Below are positions 26,094 to 34,365 of a DNA stretch of 64,000 nt, piece after piece; position 1 is the first letter of the stretch, and every line of letters starts with the position of its first letter. The notes under the pieces are model-generated. The model did no database searches. It had not been told where the DNA came from and saw only the letters and a list, made by a program, of their open reading frames with translations. The stretch is from contig CACGKZ010000001.1 in NCBI GenBank assembly GCA_902573835.1, positions 49,789-113,788 of the forward strand, written 5' to 3'. The position numbers and the translations under genes are program-made. The DNA is from an uncultured Pelagibacteraceae bacterium (GTDB taxonomy: Bacteria > Pseudomonadota > Alphaproteobacteria > Pelagibacterales > Pelagibacteraceae).

Positions 26094-26534
26094 TTATCTT
26101 TTTGAAAATTGGAAACTTCTACGAGCTTTTCTATGACCGTATTTTTTTCTTTCAACAACTCTCGAGTCTCTTGTTGTTAATTTGTCTTTTTTTAAATCTT
26201 TTTTTAAATTTTCATCATGAGAAATTAAAGCACGAGATATTCCTAAAATTATAGCACCGGCCTGACCAGATAAACCACCACCCTTTACTGAACATTTTAC
26301 ATCGTAGTTGTTGATCACATTTGTAATTTCAAGTGGTCTGGTAACTATAAGTTGATGAACTGGTCTTTTAAAATAATCTCCCATTAACATACCATTAACA
26401 AAAATTTTTCCAGAACCCTTTTTTACCCAAACTTTTGCTATTGATTTTTTTCTTCTACCTGTAGAATATTTACTGTCTTTAAAATCAAGTTTTAATTTTT
26501 TAACTTTTTCTTTATTTGTTTGAGCTTGTTCCAT
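26094..26534 (-). CDS. rpsI: 30S ribosomal protein S9
   Basis: S9 of 146 residues. The YSTGRRKKSIAKVWVKKGSG start block, the VKGGGLSGQAGAI middle and the C-terminal RRSFQFSKR tail reaching the P-site tRNA are all clear. Its N-terminus carries about 20 extra residues (EQAQTNKEKVKKLK) relative to E. coli S9. It overlaps the rplM stop by one base, the usual rplM-rpsI operon. Confidence 0.96.
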   Translation of the reverse strand: MEQAQTNKEKVKKLKLDFKDSKYSTGRRKKSIAKVWVKKGSGKIFVNGMLMGDYFKRPVHQLIVTRPLEITNVINNYDVKCSVKGGGLSGQAGAIILGISRALISHDENLKKDLKKDKLTTRDSRVVERKKYGHRKARRSFQFSKR

Positions 26535-26995
26535 TAATTTTTAACAGTATTTTTTTTATTAAATTTGGTAAAATCAATTAACTTTGGATTTTGATTTTGA
26601 TGTGGATGAGTTAATCCTTTATAAATTTTTAATTTAGTCATCTGTTTTTTTGCAAGAGGACCATCCGGGAGCATTCTTTTAACTGCTAATTTTAATATAT
26701 CTTGTGACTTATTTTTTTCAGTTAAAGTTAAGGGTGTCGATATCTTAATCCCACCTGGATGACCTGTGTGTCTATAATATTTTTTGTTTGTAAACTTTTT
26801 ACCTGTAAATTTAATTTTTTCAATATTTGTAACTACTACAAAATCACCATTATCTATATGGGGATTGTAAGTAGATTTATTTTTTCCTCTAAGTACTTTT
26901 GAAATAAATGCAGCAAGTCTTCCAACCGCAGCATTTTCAGCATCTATAAGGTACCAATCTTGTTTGACTTCTTTTTTTTTTATAAATGGTGTCAT
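26534..26995 (-). CDS. rplM: 50S ribosomal protein L13
   Basis: L13, with start placed at ATG 26995 (MTPFIKKKEVKQDWYLIDA), giving 153 residues; an in-frame upstream ATG at 27028 adds 11 hydrophobic residues not expected in L13. Diagnostic segments: WYLIDAENAAVGRLA, NPHIDNGDFVVV, YYRHTGHPGG and RMLPDGPL. It is followed directly by rpsI. It binds 23S rRNA and initiates large-subunit assembly. Confidence 0.94.
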   Translation of the reverse strand: MTPFIKKKEVKQDWYLIDAENAAVGRLAAFISKVLRGKNKSTYNPHIDNGDFVVVTNIEKIKFTGKKFTNKKYYRHTGHPGGIKISTPLTLTEKNKSQDILKLAVKRMLPDGPLAKKQMTKLKIYKGLTHPHQNQNPKLIDFTKFNKKNTVKN

Positions 26996-27040
26996 TTCAA
27001 ACGGGATAACTACTAATAAAAAAACCAAAAGTCAATTTTT

Positions 27041-28057
27041 TTATGACAATTTATGATTAAGATTAAGAACAGTATACACTAAGATTACGCTAGTAATTTG
27101 ATGAAGTGAAGCTAAATAAAGATTTAGCCCAGTAATAAGAGTAAAAATACCCAAAATAACTTGTATAGTTAAAAATAAAAACACTGCAAAATAGTTTATT
27201 AAAAATCTTTTTTCTTTTTTAAAATACATTTTTAAACCAATAAACAAAGCAAAGAAAACAATTAGATAAGCTGTTGTTCTGTGTAAAAACTGTACGAAAC
27301 TTTGATTATTAAGTAAATTTATCAAATTAGTATCGAGTAATACAACATCATCTGGAAAATATGAAAGATTCATTTTTGGCCATGTTTGATATATTAAGCC
27401 TGCATCTAATCCGGAAACAAAAGCCCCAATAATTATTTGAAAAAGAATAAATAAAAAAAATATTTTTGGTAATATAGATTTGAAGTTAAAAAAAATCTTT
27501 TTTTCTTCATTCTTATAGTTTAAATAATTCCAGATTAAAAAAGATATGATAACAAAAGCTAAAAACAAGTGTAAAGACAATCTATAATGACTAACTGATG
27601 TATTTGTTGTTAGTCCACTTTCAACCATATACCATCCTATTATTCCTTGTAATAAAATTAAAAAAAAAATGAAATAAAAAATCAATAGTAATTTTTTGTT
27701 GAAAACTTTTGCAAAAGTAAAAATAATCAGTGGTATAATGTAAGCAAGACCTATTATTCTACCAAACAATCTATGAAAATATTCCCAATAAAATATTATT
27801 TTAAACTCATCTAAAGTCATTAAAGGATTAACAAGCTTAAATTGAGGTATCTCTTTGTACAAATTAAAATAAACTATCCACGTTTCATTTGTAAGTGGTG
27901 GCAAAATACCTTTAAACAACTCCCACTCTGTAATTGATAAACCAGAGTCGGTTAATCTAGTCAATCCACCAACCATGATCATCAAAAACACTAAGATTAT
28001 CATTAATAAAAGCCAGATTCTTACAATTGAGTTATAATTTATTTTAGCCGTTTGCAT
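27041..28057 (-). CDS. ctaA: Heme A synthase (COX15/CtaA)
   Basis: A 338-residue integral membrane enzyme converting heme O to heme A for cytochrome c oxidase. About eight hydrophobic helices are seen. Heme-ligand histidines occur in EYFHRLFGR (about 94-102), SHYRLSLHLFLA (about 156-167), FLHRTTAYL (about 259-267) and SLHQITS (near 317). The motif GGLTRLTDSGLSITEW at about 30-45 is the family signature. This is the alphaproteobacterial COX15 type. It ends 45 bases upstream of rplM, so it is possibly cotranscribed. Confidence 0.93.
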   Translation of the reverse strand: MQTAKINYNSIVRIWLLLMIILVFLMIMVGGLTRLTDSGLSITEWELFKGILPPLTNETWIVYFNLYKEIPQFKLVNPLMTLDEFKIIFYWEYFHRLFGRIIGLAYIIPLIIFTFAKVFNKKLLLIFYFIFFLILLQGIIGWYMVESGLTTNTSVSHYRLSLHLFLAFVIISFLIWNYLNYKNEEKKIFFNFKSILPKIFFLFILFQIIIGAFVSGLDAGLIYQTWPKMNLSYFPDDVVLLDTNLINLLNNQSFVQFLHRTTAYLIVFFALFIGLKMYFKKEKRFLINYFAVFLFLTIQVILGIFTLITGLNLYLASLHQITSVILVYTVLNLNHKLS

Positions 28058-28108
28058 TTTATAAATATATAATTATTATTTGAAATCTCATATAATCTTT
28101 ATGTCGCT

Positions 28109-28387
28109 ATGATAAATAAAAAATTGGAAAATATAAGAAAAAAACTAGACGTTCTTGATAATCATTTCCTCTCATTAATTAAGAAAAGAACATATCTAGT
28201 AAATCAAGTTTTATTAACTAAAAAATTTAAAAATCAAATAGTAGATAAGAAGAGAATTAAAAAAATACTCAGTAACATTAAGTCTAAATCAAAAAAAAAA
28301 AATATAGATGTTAAAATTACAAATGAAATATGGAAGTCAATGATAAGAGCTTATATAAAATATGAATTTAGAAATTTTAAAAAATAG
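28109..28387 (+). CDS. Chorismate mutase, AroQ type
   Basis: A 92-residue all-alpha chorismate mutase domain protein (chorismate to prephenate, for Phe/Tyr). The pattern IRKKLDVLDNHFLSLIKKRTYLVNQV matches the first helix with the active-site arginine, and the later DKKRIKKILSNI segment matches the KxxxxDxxRE region, though the usual RE pair reads RI here. It is a lone plus-strand gene between ctaA (divergent) and rpmG (convergent, 2 bases apart). A TATAAT box at 28091-28096 lies upstream. Divergent but reasonable. Confidence 0.75.
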   Translation: MINKKLENIRKKLDVLDNHFLSLIKKRTYLVNQVLLTKKFKNQIVDKKRIKKILSNIKSKSKKKNIDVKITNEIWKSMIRAYIKYEFRNFKK

Positions 28388-28389
28388 GA

Positions 28390-28581
28390 CTATTTACTGT
28401 GTGGTGGTAGTTTTTTTTCTACAAAATATTCATGTTTTCTAGTATTTGGATTATATTTTCTAATTTTTAACTTTACCTTTGCTTTTTCTCCTTTAGTCGG
28501 CTTTTTTGCATAATATACGAAGGCGCTGTCAGGTTTACTTTCTGGCACCATTCTTACTTTTAAGTGAGTCTTTTTAGCCAT
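28390..28581 (-). CDS. rpmG: 50S ribosomal protein L33
   Basis: Small basic protein of 63 residues. The core LKIRKYNPNTRKHEYFVEKK is the L33 signature (KLELRKYDPxxRKHVxYxE), with SAFVYYAKKP just before it. It is slightly longer than the usual 50-55 residues, and it lacks zinc-binding cysteines (a C-minus type). Its start overlaps the merR stop by 8 bases. Confidence 0.9.
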   Translation of the reverse strand: MAKKTHLKVRMVPESKPDSAFVYYAKKPTKGEKAKVKLKIRKYNPNTRKHEYFVEKKLPPHSK

Positions 28582-28942
28582 AATTTTTAAGTCCTTTAAT
28601 CTTTTTTAAAATATTAACAGATTTATTTTTAATGTTATTTTTTAAATATTCTTTTTCTATAATATTTTTATCTATTTCGTCAATATTTTTTTTTCTTTTT
28701 AAAATATTTTTAGCTCCTTTAATAGTTAGTCCCTTATCTCTTAATAAAAATTTGATATATTTAATTTTATCAACTTGTTTTTGGTCATAATAACGTCTAT
28801 TTCCTTTAAGAATTGTAGGTCTTATTTCATTAAATTCTTTTTCCCAAAATCTTAAAATGTGATTAGCAGGTTTTCCTGTTTTTTTATTAATTAAATTAAG
28901 CTCAATTGAAAGTTCGGTAATATCTAAATAATTTTTGACCAT
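28574..28942 (-). CDS. MerR family transcriptional regulator
   Basis: A 122-residue protein with an N-terminal winged-helix of the MerR type (ITELSIELNL...ILRFWEKEFNEIRP...GNRRYYDQKQVDKIKYIKFLL...GLTIKGAKNILK). The alphaproteobacterial MerR-like gene placed after ihfA has exactly this form. No ligand-binding cysteines are visible, and the C-terminus after about 95 is a short basic tail. It lies 7 bases downstream of ihfA and overlaps rpmG. Target unknown. Confidence 0.85.
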   Translation of the reverse strand: MVKNYLDITELSIELNLINKKTGKPANHILRFWEKEFNEIRPTILKGNRRYYDQKQVDKIKYIKFLLRDKGLTIKGAKNILKRKKNIDEIDKNIIEKEYLKNNIKNKSVNILKKIKGLKNYG

Positions 28943-28949
28943 ATTTAAA

Positions 28950-29246
28950 TTAATTTAACCTTTTTTTTAAAGTTTCAGATGCTTTAAACTTTACTGAATT
29001 TCTGGAATTTATTTTAAATTTTTCCTTAGTTTTAGGGTTTCTTCCAACTCTTTCTTTTTTAAAAATAACTTTTAAAGATCCAAGATTTTTTAAATTAATC
29101 TTTTTATCTTCGTTTAAATTGGTCGTAATTATTTCAATAATATCGTCTGTAATTTTTTGGATACTTTGAGATGAAAATCCAATTATAGATGAAAGTTTGT
29201 TTGCGATTTCTTTTTTCCCTAAATTTTGTTTAGATTTGATTGTCAT
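28950..29246 (-). CDS. ihfA: Integration host factor alpha subunit (HU/IHF family)
   Basis: A 98-residue DNA-bending protein of the HU/IHF family: GKKEIANKLSSIIGFSS at the start, then LKNLGSLKVIFKKERVGRNPKTKEKFKINSRNSVKFKASETLKKRLN, containing the beta-arm RVGRNPKT with the intercalating proline. Its position after plsX and before merR is the conserved alphaproteobacterial place of ihfA. The start overlaps the plsX end by 17 bases. An HU identity cannot be excluded from sequence alone. Confidence 0.85.
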   Translation of the reverse strand: MTIKSKQNLGKKEIANKLSSIIGFSSQSIQKITDDIIEIITTNLNEDKKINLKNLGSLKVIFKKERVGRNPKTKEKFKINSRNSVKFKASETLKKRLN

Positions 29247-30270
29247 TAAGATGGCTTAGATTATCTTTTATTTGACTCATTAAATTGCCTTTAACAATAT
29301 TATAACATAGATCTATAGAATGGTGAAATCCGATCGAGTCTGTAGACCCATGGCTTTTTACAACGGGACCATTTAAACCTAAGAAAATTGCTCCATTAAA
29401 TTTTCTTGGGTCCAATTTTTCTTTAAATTTTTTAAGACTAAAATAAGAAAATAGTAGTGAAAATTTAGATAATAAATTTTCTTTTAAAGAAATTTTGAGA
29501 TTATCTGTTATAAACTTTGCTGTGCCTTCAGCTGTCTTTAATGCTATATTGCCTGTGAAACCATCTGTTACTATTACATTGCTAAATCCTTCTGTAATTT
29601 TGTTACCCTCAATATACCCATTAAAAATAAAGTCTCCATTCTTACCAATTTCTTTTAATCTAGAGTGTGCTTTCTTTATTGTTTCAGTTCCTTTTATTTC
29701 TTCAGAGCCAACATTAAGTAAAGCTACTTTTGGTTTCTCATTAGGAAATAATGATTTGTGTAAAGCTGATCCCATTTCTGAAAATTCAATTAAGTTTTTT
29801 TCATCACACTCTATGTTGGCTCCAAGATCTAATACTATATTCATACCATTCATGTTTGGCCAAAGTCCTGCAAGAGCAGGTTTACTAACTCCATTAATTG
29901 TTTTCAGTATCATTCTAGATATAACTAATAAAACACCAGTATTACCGGCAGATAAAGAAATGTCACTTTCTGATTTAACTTGAGAATAAACGCAATTCCA
30001 CATGCTACTATTTTTCGATGTTTTAACGGCTGTTAATGGAGTCTCGTCATCTGAAACAGTTGATTTCGTATGAAAAATTCTGAAATATTTGTCTGGAATA
30101 TTATATTTTTTTAATTCAACATTAATCTTATTTTCATCTCCAAAAATGTTAAAAAAATAATCATCTTTTTTTTTGTATTTTTTACAAAATAAACTTATAC
30201 CCTCAATATTTTTATAAGGAGCGTTTTCACCTCCCATTGCATCAATTGCAATACAAATTTTTTTATCCAT
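29230..30270 (-). CDS. plsX: Phosphate acyltransferase PlsX
   Basis: A 346-residue enzyme converting acyl-ACP to acyl-phosphate at the start of phospholipid synthesis. Signature segments: IAIDAMGGENAP at the N-terminus, SAGNTGVLLVIS near 107, LDLGAN near 146, and VTDGFTGNIALKTAEG near 236. Peripheral membrane protein. It lies 7 bases downstream of rpmF. In related alphaproteobacteria fabH follows plsX, but here ihfA follows directly. Confidence 0.95.
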   Translation of the reverse strand: MDKKICIAIDAMGGENAPYKNIEGISLFCKKYKKKDDYFFNIFGDENKINVELKKYNIPDKYFRIFHTKSTVSDDETPLTAVKTSKNSSMWNCVYSQVKSESDISLSAGNTGVLLVISRMILKTINGVSKPALAGLWPNMNGMNIVLDLGANIECDEKNLIEFSEMGSALHKSLFPNEKPKVALLNVGSEEIKGTETIKKAHSRLKEIGKNGDFIFNGYIEGNKITEGFSNVIVTDGFTGNIALKTAEGTAKFITDNLKISLKENLLSKFSLLFSYFSLKKFKEKLDPRKFNGAIFLGLNGPVVKSHGSTDSIGFHHSIDLCYNIVKGNLMSQIKDNLSHLNDNQI

Positions 30271-30277
30271 ATATATA

Positions 30278-30451
30278 TTATATGTCTAGAATTTTTTTTC
30301 CGTTATAAAAACCAGTTTTAAGATCTATGTGATGGGAATTTCTGTATTCACCAGTTTTTTTATCTTCGACAACATTAATGTTGGAAATTTTGTGGTGAGA
30401 TCTTCTTTTGTTTCTTTTAGAAACTGTTGTTTTTCTTTTTGGTACAGCCAT
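30278..30451 (-). CDS. rpmF: 50S ribosomal protein L32
   Basis: Open frame of 57 codons from ATG 30451 to TAA 30278. The start MAVPKRKTTVSKRNKRRSHH is the L32 signature; the rest reads KISNINVVEDKKTGEY and ends near DLKTGFYNGKKI, as in alphaproteobacterial L32, without the zinc cysteines. It begins 2 bases after the upstream chaperone gene and precedes plsX, its usual partner. Confidence 0.95.
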   Translation of the reverse strand: MAVPKRKTTVSKRNKRRSHHKISNINVVEDKKTGEYRNSHHIDLKTGFYNGKKILDI

Positions 30452-30453
30452 AG

Positions 30454-30951
30454 CTAGTATTTAAATTTATCAAGTTCTTTTATCATATTTTTATTAATAA
30501 TATCAAAACAAAAATTATAATATTTAACAAAATAATCATTAAGTTTTGCTGATATTTCCTCATTTTTATTCAGCAAAAATAAAAATTTTGTCATTTCATT
30601 AATATTGATTTTGTTTTGGTTTTTTTGGTCTAAAAATTTAATGAGTAAATCGTGAAAAATTTGATTAAAATTTTTCATTTTTTTGTTAACAGTTACATCA
30701 CCATGTCCCATCTCTCTTAAATTATTTTCGATATTTAAAAAAATATTATCATATAACTCTTGGGACAAATTTTTATTAATTTGTTTTTTTTTCAAACAAA
30801 GAAGAATAATAACTAAATGACCAAAAATAAGGATAATTCTATTTTCAAGTTTATCCTCTAATTTAATGTCTTTGTAAAAGTAAATATTTCGTGATAATTT
30901 TACTAAATTATTATAAATAAAATTATGTTTTTTATATTTAAAATCAAACAT
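30454..30951 (-). CDS. Ubiquinol-cytochrome c chaperone family protein
   Basis: A 165-residue protein of the CBP3/UQCC1-like family that helps assemble the cytochrome bc1 complex. The family segment ELYDNIFLNIENNLREMGHGDVTVNKKMKNF (about 66-96) is clear. In alphaproteobacteria this gene sits between bamE (divergent) and DUF177-rpmF; here rpmF follows directly and DUF177 is absent. Its first 27 bases overlap the start of the divergent bamE gene. Confidence 0.85.
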   Translation of the reverse strand: MFDFKYKKHNFIYNNLVKLSRNIYFYKDIKLEDKLENRIILIFGHLVIILLCLKKKQINKNLSQELYDNIFLNIENNLREMGHGDVTVNKKMKNFNQIFHDLLIKFLDQKNQNKININEMTKFLFLLNKNEEISAKLNDYFVKYYNFCFDIINKNMIKELDKFKY

Positions 30952-31401
30952 TTTAAAAAGATTATATATATAGCTTTAATATTTATATTATCTAATTGCC
31001 AATTTAAAGACCCTATAAAAGGTCACGGTATAAATTTTCTACAAAATAGATCTGAAAAAATACTAGTTAATAAAAGCAATAAAAACGATGTTATAAATGT
31101 ACTTGGAAATCCTCATACTATGTCTATTGAAGATAAAAACCTATGGTTTTATTTCGATAGAAAAATTGCTTCTGGAAAATTAGTAAAATTTGGAGATATG
31201 AACCTTTTAGAGAATAATGTGTTAGTTTTAAATTTTGATAAGTACGGTGTTGTTGTAAACAAACAATTTTATAGTAAAGAAGATATGAAGAAAATTAAAT
31301 ATTCTGAAATGAAAACTGATAATCCTGTAACTAAAGATAGTTTTGTGACCTCCTTTTTACAAAGTGTTAGACAAAAAATGTATGGAAAAAGAAAATTCTA
31401 G
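30925..31401 (+). CDS. bamE: BamE/SmpA/OmlA family outer-membrane lipoprotein
   Basis: A 158-residue lipoprotein component of the BAM outer-membrane protein assembly machine. A hydrophobic signal ends in the lipobox LSNC with C25 as the lipidated residue; the SmpA/OmlA pattern [27 protein letters not shown] follows at about 51-77. The start ATG overlaps the divergent chaperone gene by 27 bases, and no later start exists before the signal peptide. The 3' end overlaps hppA by 4 bases. Confidence 0.85.
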   Translation: MFFIFKIKHFKKIIYIALIFILSNCQFKDPIKGHGINFLQNRSEKILVNKSNKNDVINVLGNPHTMSIEDKNLWFYFDRKIASGKLVKFGDMNLLENNVLVLNFDKYGVVVNKQFYSKEDMKKIKYSEMKTDNPVTKDSFVTSFLQSVRQKMYGKRKF

Positions 31402-33500
31402 TGTGCAATTATTGATAACAATAAAAGTGCAACTATATTTGTAATTTTAATCATAGGGTTTACAGCGGGTCCAGCTGTATCTTTGTATGGGTCGCCCACG
31501 GTATCACCTGTTACAGCGGCTTTATGAGCTTCAGATCCCTTACCACCAAAGTTTCCATCTTCTATGTATTTTTTGGCATTGTCCCATGCTCCACCGCCCG
31601 CGGTCATTGAAATAGCTACGAATAAACCTGTAACTATAACTCCTAATAACATTGCTCCCAGTGCTGCTAACGCAGCTACTTTTCCTGCAATAAACAAAAT
31701 TATAACGTAAAGAATTATAGGAGATAAAACTGGAAGTAGTGATGGAATAATCATTTCTTTTATTGCAGCTTTCGTAAGCAAATCTACAAGTCTTCCATAA
31801 TCTGGTTTTCTTTTTCCCTTCATGATTCCTGGAATTTTTTTAAATTGTCTTCTTACCTCTATAACTACTGCTCCACCTGCTCTTCCAACAGCTTGCATCC
31901 CCATTGATCCAAATAGATATGGTAAAAGACCACCGATTAATAGACCTATAACCACATAAGGATTGGACAAATCAAAACTTACTTCTGTTTGATATAATGA
32001 TGAGGTTTTGTCCATTGAATAATATTTAATATCCTCGGTGTAAGCAGCAAATAAAACTAATGCGCCTAAGCCTGCAGAGCCAATTGCATAACCTTTGGTG
32101 ACAGCTTTTGTTGTATTGCCCACTGCATCTAATGCATCAGTTGTTTTTCTTACATTTTTTGGAAGTTTCGACATTTCAGCAATTCCACCAGCATTGTCCG
32201 TGACTGGTCCGTATGCATCAAGAGCAACAACCATACCGGTTAAAGCTAACATTGACGTTACTGCAATTGCGATACCAAATAAACCTGCAAAATTATAAGT
32301 GCTTATGATACCAACGACAATAATTAGAGCAGGTATAGCTGTCGCTTCCATCGAAATAGCTAGACCTTGAATTACATTAGTTCCGTGACCAGTCGTTGAA
32401 GATTGTGCCACACTTTTAACGGGTCTAAAATTAGTACCTGTATAATATTCTGTTATCCAAATGATTAAACCTGTTATTATCAATCCAATTACGGCGCACA
32501 CGTATAAATCAAAACCAGTAAAATTGATATTTGAATATGAATAATTATTATTTAAACCTAAAGTCGCATTTGTCAAAGGGTACAAAATTAATAAGGAAAG
32601 TACAGCAGTAGCAATAAACCCCTTGTATAAGGCTCCCATTATATTTTTACTATTACCTAATCTAACAAACCAAGTTCCTATTATAGATGTAATAATACAT
32701 GATCCACCTATCGCTAATGGATAAATCATCATGTTAGATGTATCAGGAAAAAATATTGATGCTAAAACCATAGTCGCAACTATAGTTACTGCATAGGTTT
32801 CAAATAAATCAGCTGCCATACCAGCACAATCTCCAACATTATCCCCGACATTGTCTGCAATTACAGCAGGATTACGTGGATCATCTTCTGGAATACCAGC
32901 TTCAACTTTACCAACTAAATCTGCTCCAACGTCAGCTCCTTTAGTAAAAATTCCACCACCTAATCTTGCAAAAATTGAAATTAAAGAAGCACCAAAACCT
33001 AAAGCCACTAAAGCGTTGATAATGTCTCTACTTTCAGTGTTGAGATTTATTAATACGAGATAGTAAATGGCAATTGATAAAAGAGCTAATCCCGCTACCA
33101 GTAAACCTGTTATCGCTCCAGATTTAAATGCAATACTTAAACCTGATTGTAAACTTTTTCTTGATGCCTCTGCGGTTCTTACGTTTGCCTGAACCGAAAT
33201 TAACATACCAACATAACCTGCTAACCCAGATAAAGCAGCTCCAATAAAATAACCAAAGCCGACTAAAAAATTAAAAAAATATGTTACTATTATTAAAACT
33301 ATTAGACCAACTATCGCTATAGTTTTATATTGTCTGTTTAAGTAAGCCTTAGCACCAATTTGTATAGCTCCGGCAATTTCCCTCATTTTTTCGTTACCAT
33401 CGCTAGAGGATAAAATTTGTCCTGATAAAAGATAGCTATAACCAACGGCTAAAATTCCTGAAAATATTATTAAATAAAGAAGTTCAAGAGAAGAGTTCAT
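31398..33500 (-). CDS. hppA: Membrane-bound proton-translocating pyrophosphatase (K+-independent type)
   Basis: A 700-residue, about 16-helix membrane enzyme that pumps protons using pyrophosphate hydrolysis. PPi-binding motifs [20 protein letters not shown] and [21 protein letters not shown] lie near 180-235, and [21 protein letters not shown] near the C-terminus. In [16 protein letters not shown] the K and T occupy the positions that mark the K+-independent class (A in K+-dependent enzymes). Fits energy conservation in a streamlined marine cell. Confidence 0.95.
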   Translation of the reverse strand: MNSSLELLYLIIFSGILAVGYSYLLSGQILSSSDGNEKMREIAGAIQIGAKAYLNRQYKTIAIVGLIVLIIVTYFFNFLVGFGYFIGAALSGLAGYVGMLISVQANVRTAEASRKSLQSGLSIAFKSGAITGLLVAGLALLSIAIYYLVLINLNTESRDIINALVALGFGASLISIFARLGGGIFTKGADVGADLVGKVEAGIPEDDPRNPAVIADNVGDNVGDCAGMAADLFETYAVTIVATMVLASIFFPDTSNMMIYPLAIGGSCIITSIIGTWFVRLGNSKNIMGALYKGFIATAVLSLLILYPLTNATLGLNNNYSYSNINFTGFDLYVCAVIGLIITGLIIWITEYYTGTNFRPVKSVAQSSTTGHGTNVIQGLAISMEATAIPALIIVVGIISTYNFAGLFGIAIAVTSMLALTGMVVALDAYGPVTDNAGGIAEMSKLPKNVRKTTDALDAVGNTTKAVTKGYAIGSAGLGALVLFAAYTEDIKYYSMDKTSSLYQTEVSFDLSNPYVVIGLLIGGLLPYLFGSMGMQAVGRAGGAVVIEVRRQFKKIPGIMKGKRKPDYGRLVDLLTKAAIKEMIIPSLLPVLSPIILYVIILFIAGKVAALAALGAMLLGVIVTGLFVAISMTAGGGAWDNAKKYIEDGNFGGKGSEAHKAAVTGDTVGDPYKDTAGPAVNPMIKITNIVALLLLSIIAH

Positions 33501-33581
33501 ATAATGTTACGATAAATGCCAAAATATAATAAAAAACGCAAGCTAAACTTTTAAAAATTATGCAGCATATTGTACAAAAAA

Positions 33582-33977
33582 TTAATTTTTTCTAATTAAA
33601 TCGGATAATTTGTCTAAAATGGCATTTAAATATTTAATTTGAGCTTTTTCTAAAAAGAAATGAGAAGTCTTTAAGTATTCACTTATTATCACTTTTTTTG
33701 GATTATTATGCTTAAATAATAGCTCAAAAACTGCAGCAAATATAATAATTTTTAACAATTTATCTGTTCTTTTAAGATCGATATCGTTTTTTAAGAATTT
33801 TTCTATCGTTTCCTCTATGAGCTCTCTTCTTTCTAAAGTTCCCTCAGTTACATCTTTGATAAATTTTTTGTATTGACTTTTATTATATATAATTTTTTCG
33901 TCTGGATTCAAAACCTTAGAATAAAGTTTTTGGATTATTTTAATTCTTGGAGAAGAATTTTTAACCAAATTAACCAT
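33582..33977 (-). CDS. nusB: Transcription antitermination factor NusB
   Basis: A 131-residue all-helical NusB: SPRIKIIQKLYSKVL at the start, and a central EETIEKFLKNDIDLKRTDKLLKIIIFAAVFELLFKHNNPKKVIISEYLKTSHFF region. NusB with S10 binds boxA RNA in rRNA operons. The start overlaps the ribH stop by 8 bases, the standard ribH-nusB order. Confidence 0.9.
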   Translation of the reverse strand: MVNLVKNSSPRIKIIQKLYSKVLNPDEKIIYNKSQYKKFIKDVTEGTLERRELIEETIEKFLKNDIDLKRTDKLLKIIIFAAVFELLFKHNNPKKVIISEYLKTSHFFLEKAQIKYLNAILDKLSDLIRKN

Positions 33978-34365
33978 TTTTAATCACTTCTAATACGGCA
34001 TTTGCAGCTTCTTCCCCTTTTATGTGGGATCTCTTCTTTGCTTGACTAATATTAAATGCGGTTATTATACCGTTACCTATTGGTTTTTTTGATTTTGTAG
34101 ATAAATCTGATAATGAAATAAATGTAGCATTGCATATAAAATCGAAGTGTGGAGTTTGTCCTTTTATAACGCAACCTAAAGCTATAAATCCGTCAAAACG
34201 CTTTAGGTTTTTTGATATAACAACAGGAATTTCAAAAGTTCCCGGAACTTTAATAATGGTTATATTTCTTTTAATACTTTTTAATTTTTTTAAAGAACCA
34301 CTTATAAGATTTTTCGTGATATCTTTGTAGTAATCTGATGCAACGATTAAAAATTTTTTTTTCAT
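33970..34365 (-). CDS. ribH: 6,7-dimethyl-8-ribityllumazine synthase
   Basis: A 131-residue enzyme condensing the ribitylamino-uracil with dihydroxybutanone phosphate, the penultimate riboflavin step. Motifs: VPGTFEIPVVISKNL, GFIALGCVIKGQTPHFDFICN and GNGIITAFNISQA. The usual GxE(T/S)-H pattern becomes GQTPHFDFI with the catalytic His kept. Overlaps ribB by 4 bases and nusB by 8. Confidence 0.93.
   Translation of the reverse strand: MKKKFLIVASDYYKDITKNLISGSLKKLKSIKRNITIIKVPGTFEIPVVISKNLKRFDGFIALGCVIKGQTPHFDFICNATFISLSDLSTKSKKPIGNGIITAFNISQAKKRSHIKGEEAANAVLEVIKNG

Noticed and set aside
26996..27028. An 11-residue N-terminal extension of L13
   Set aside because: The hydrophobic extension is not found in L13; the ATG at 26995 fits the family.
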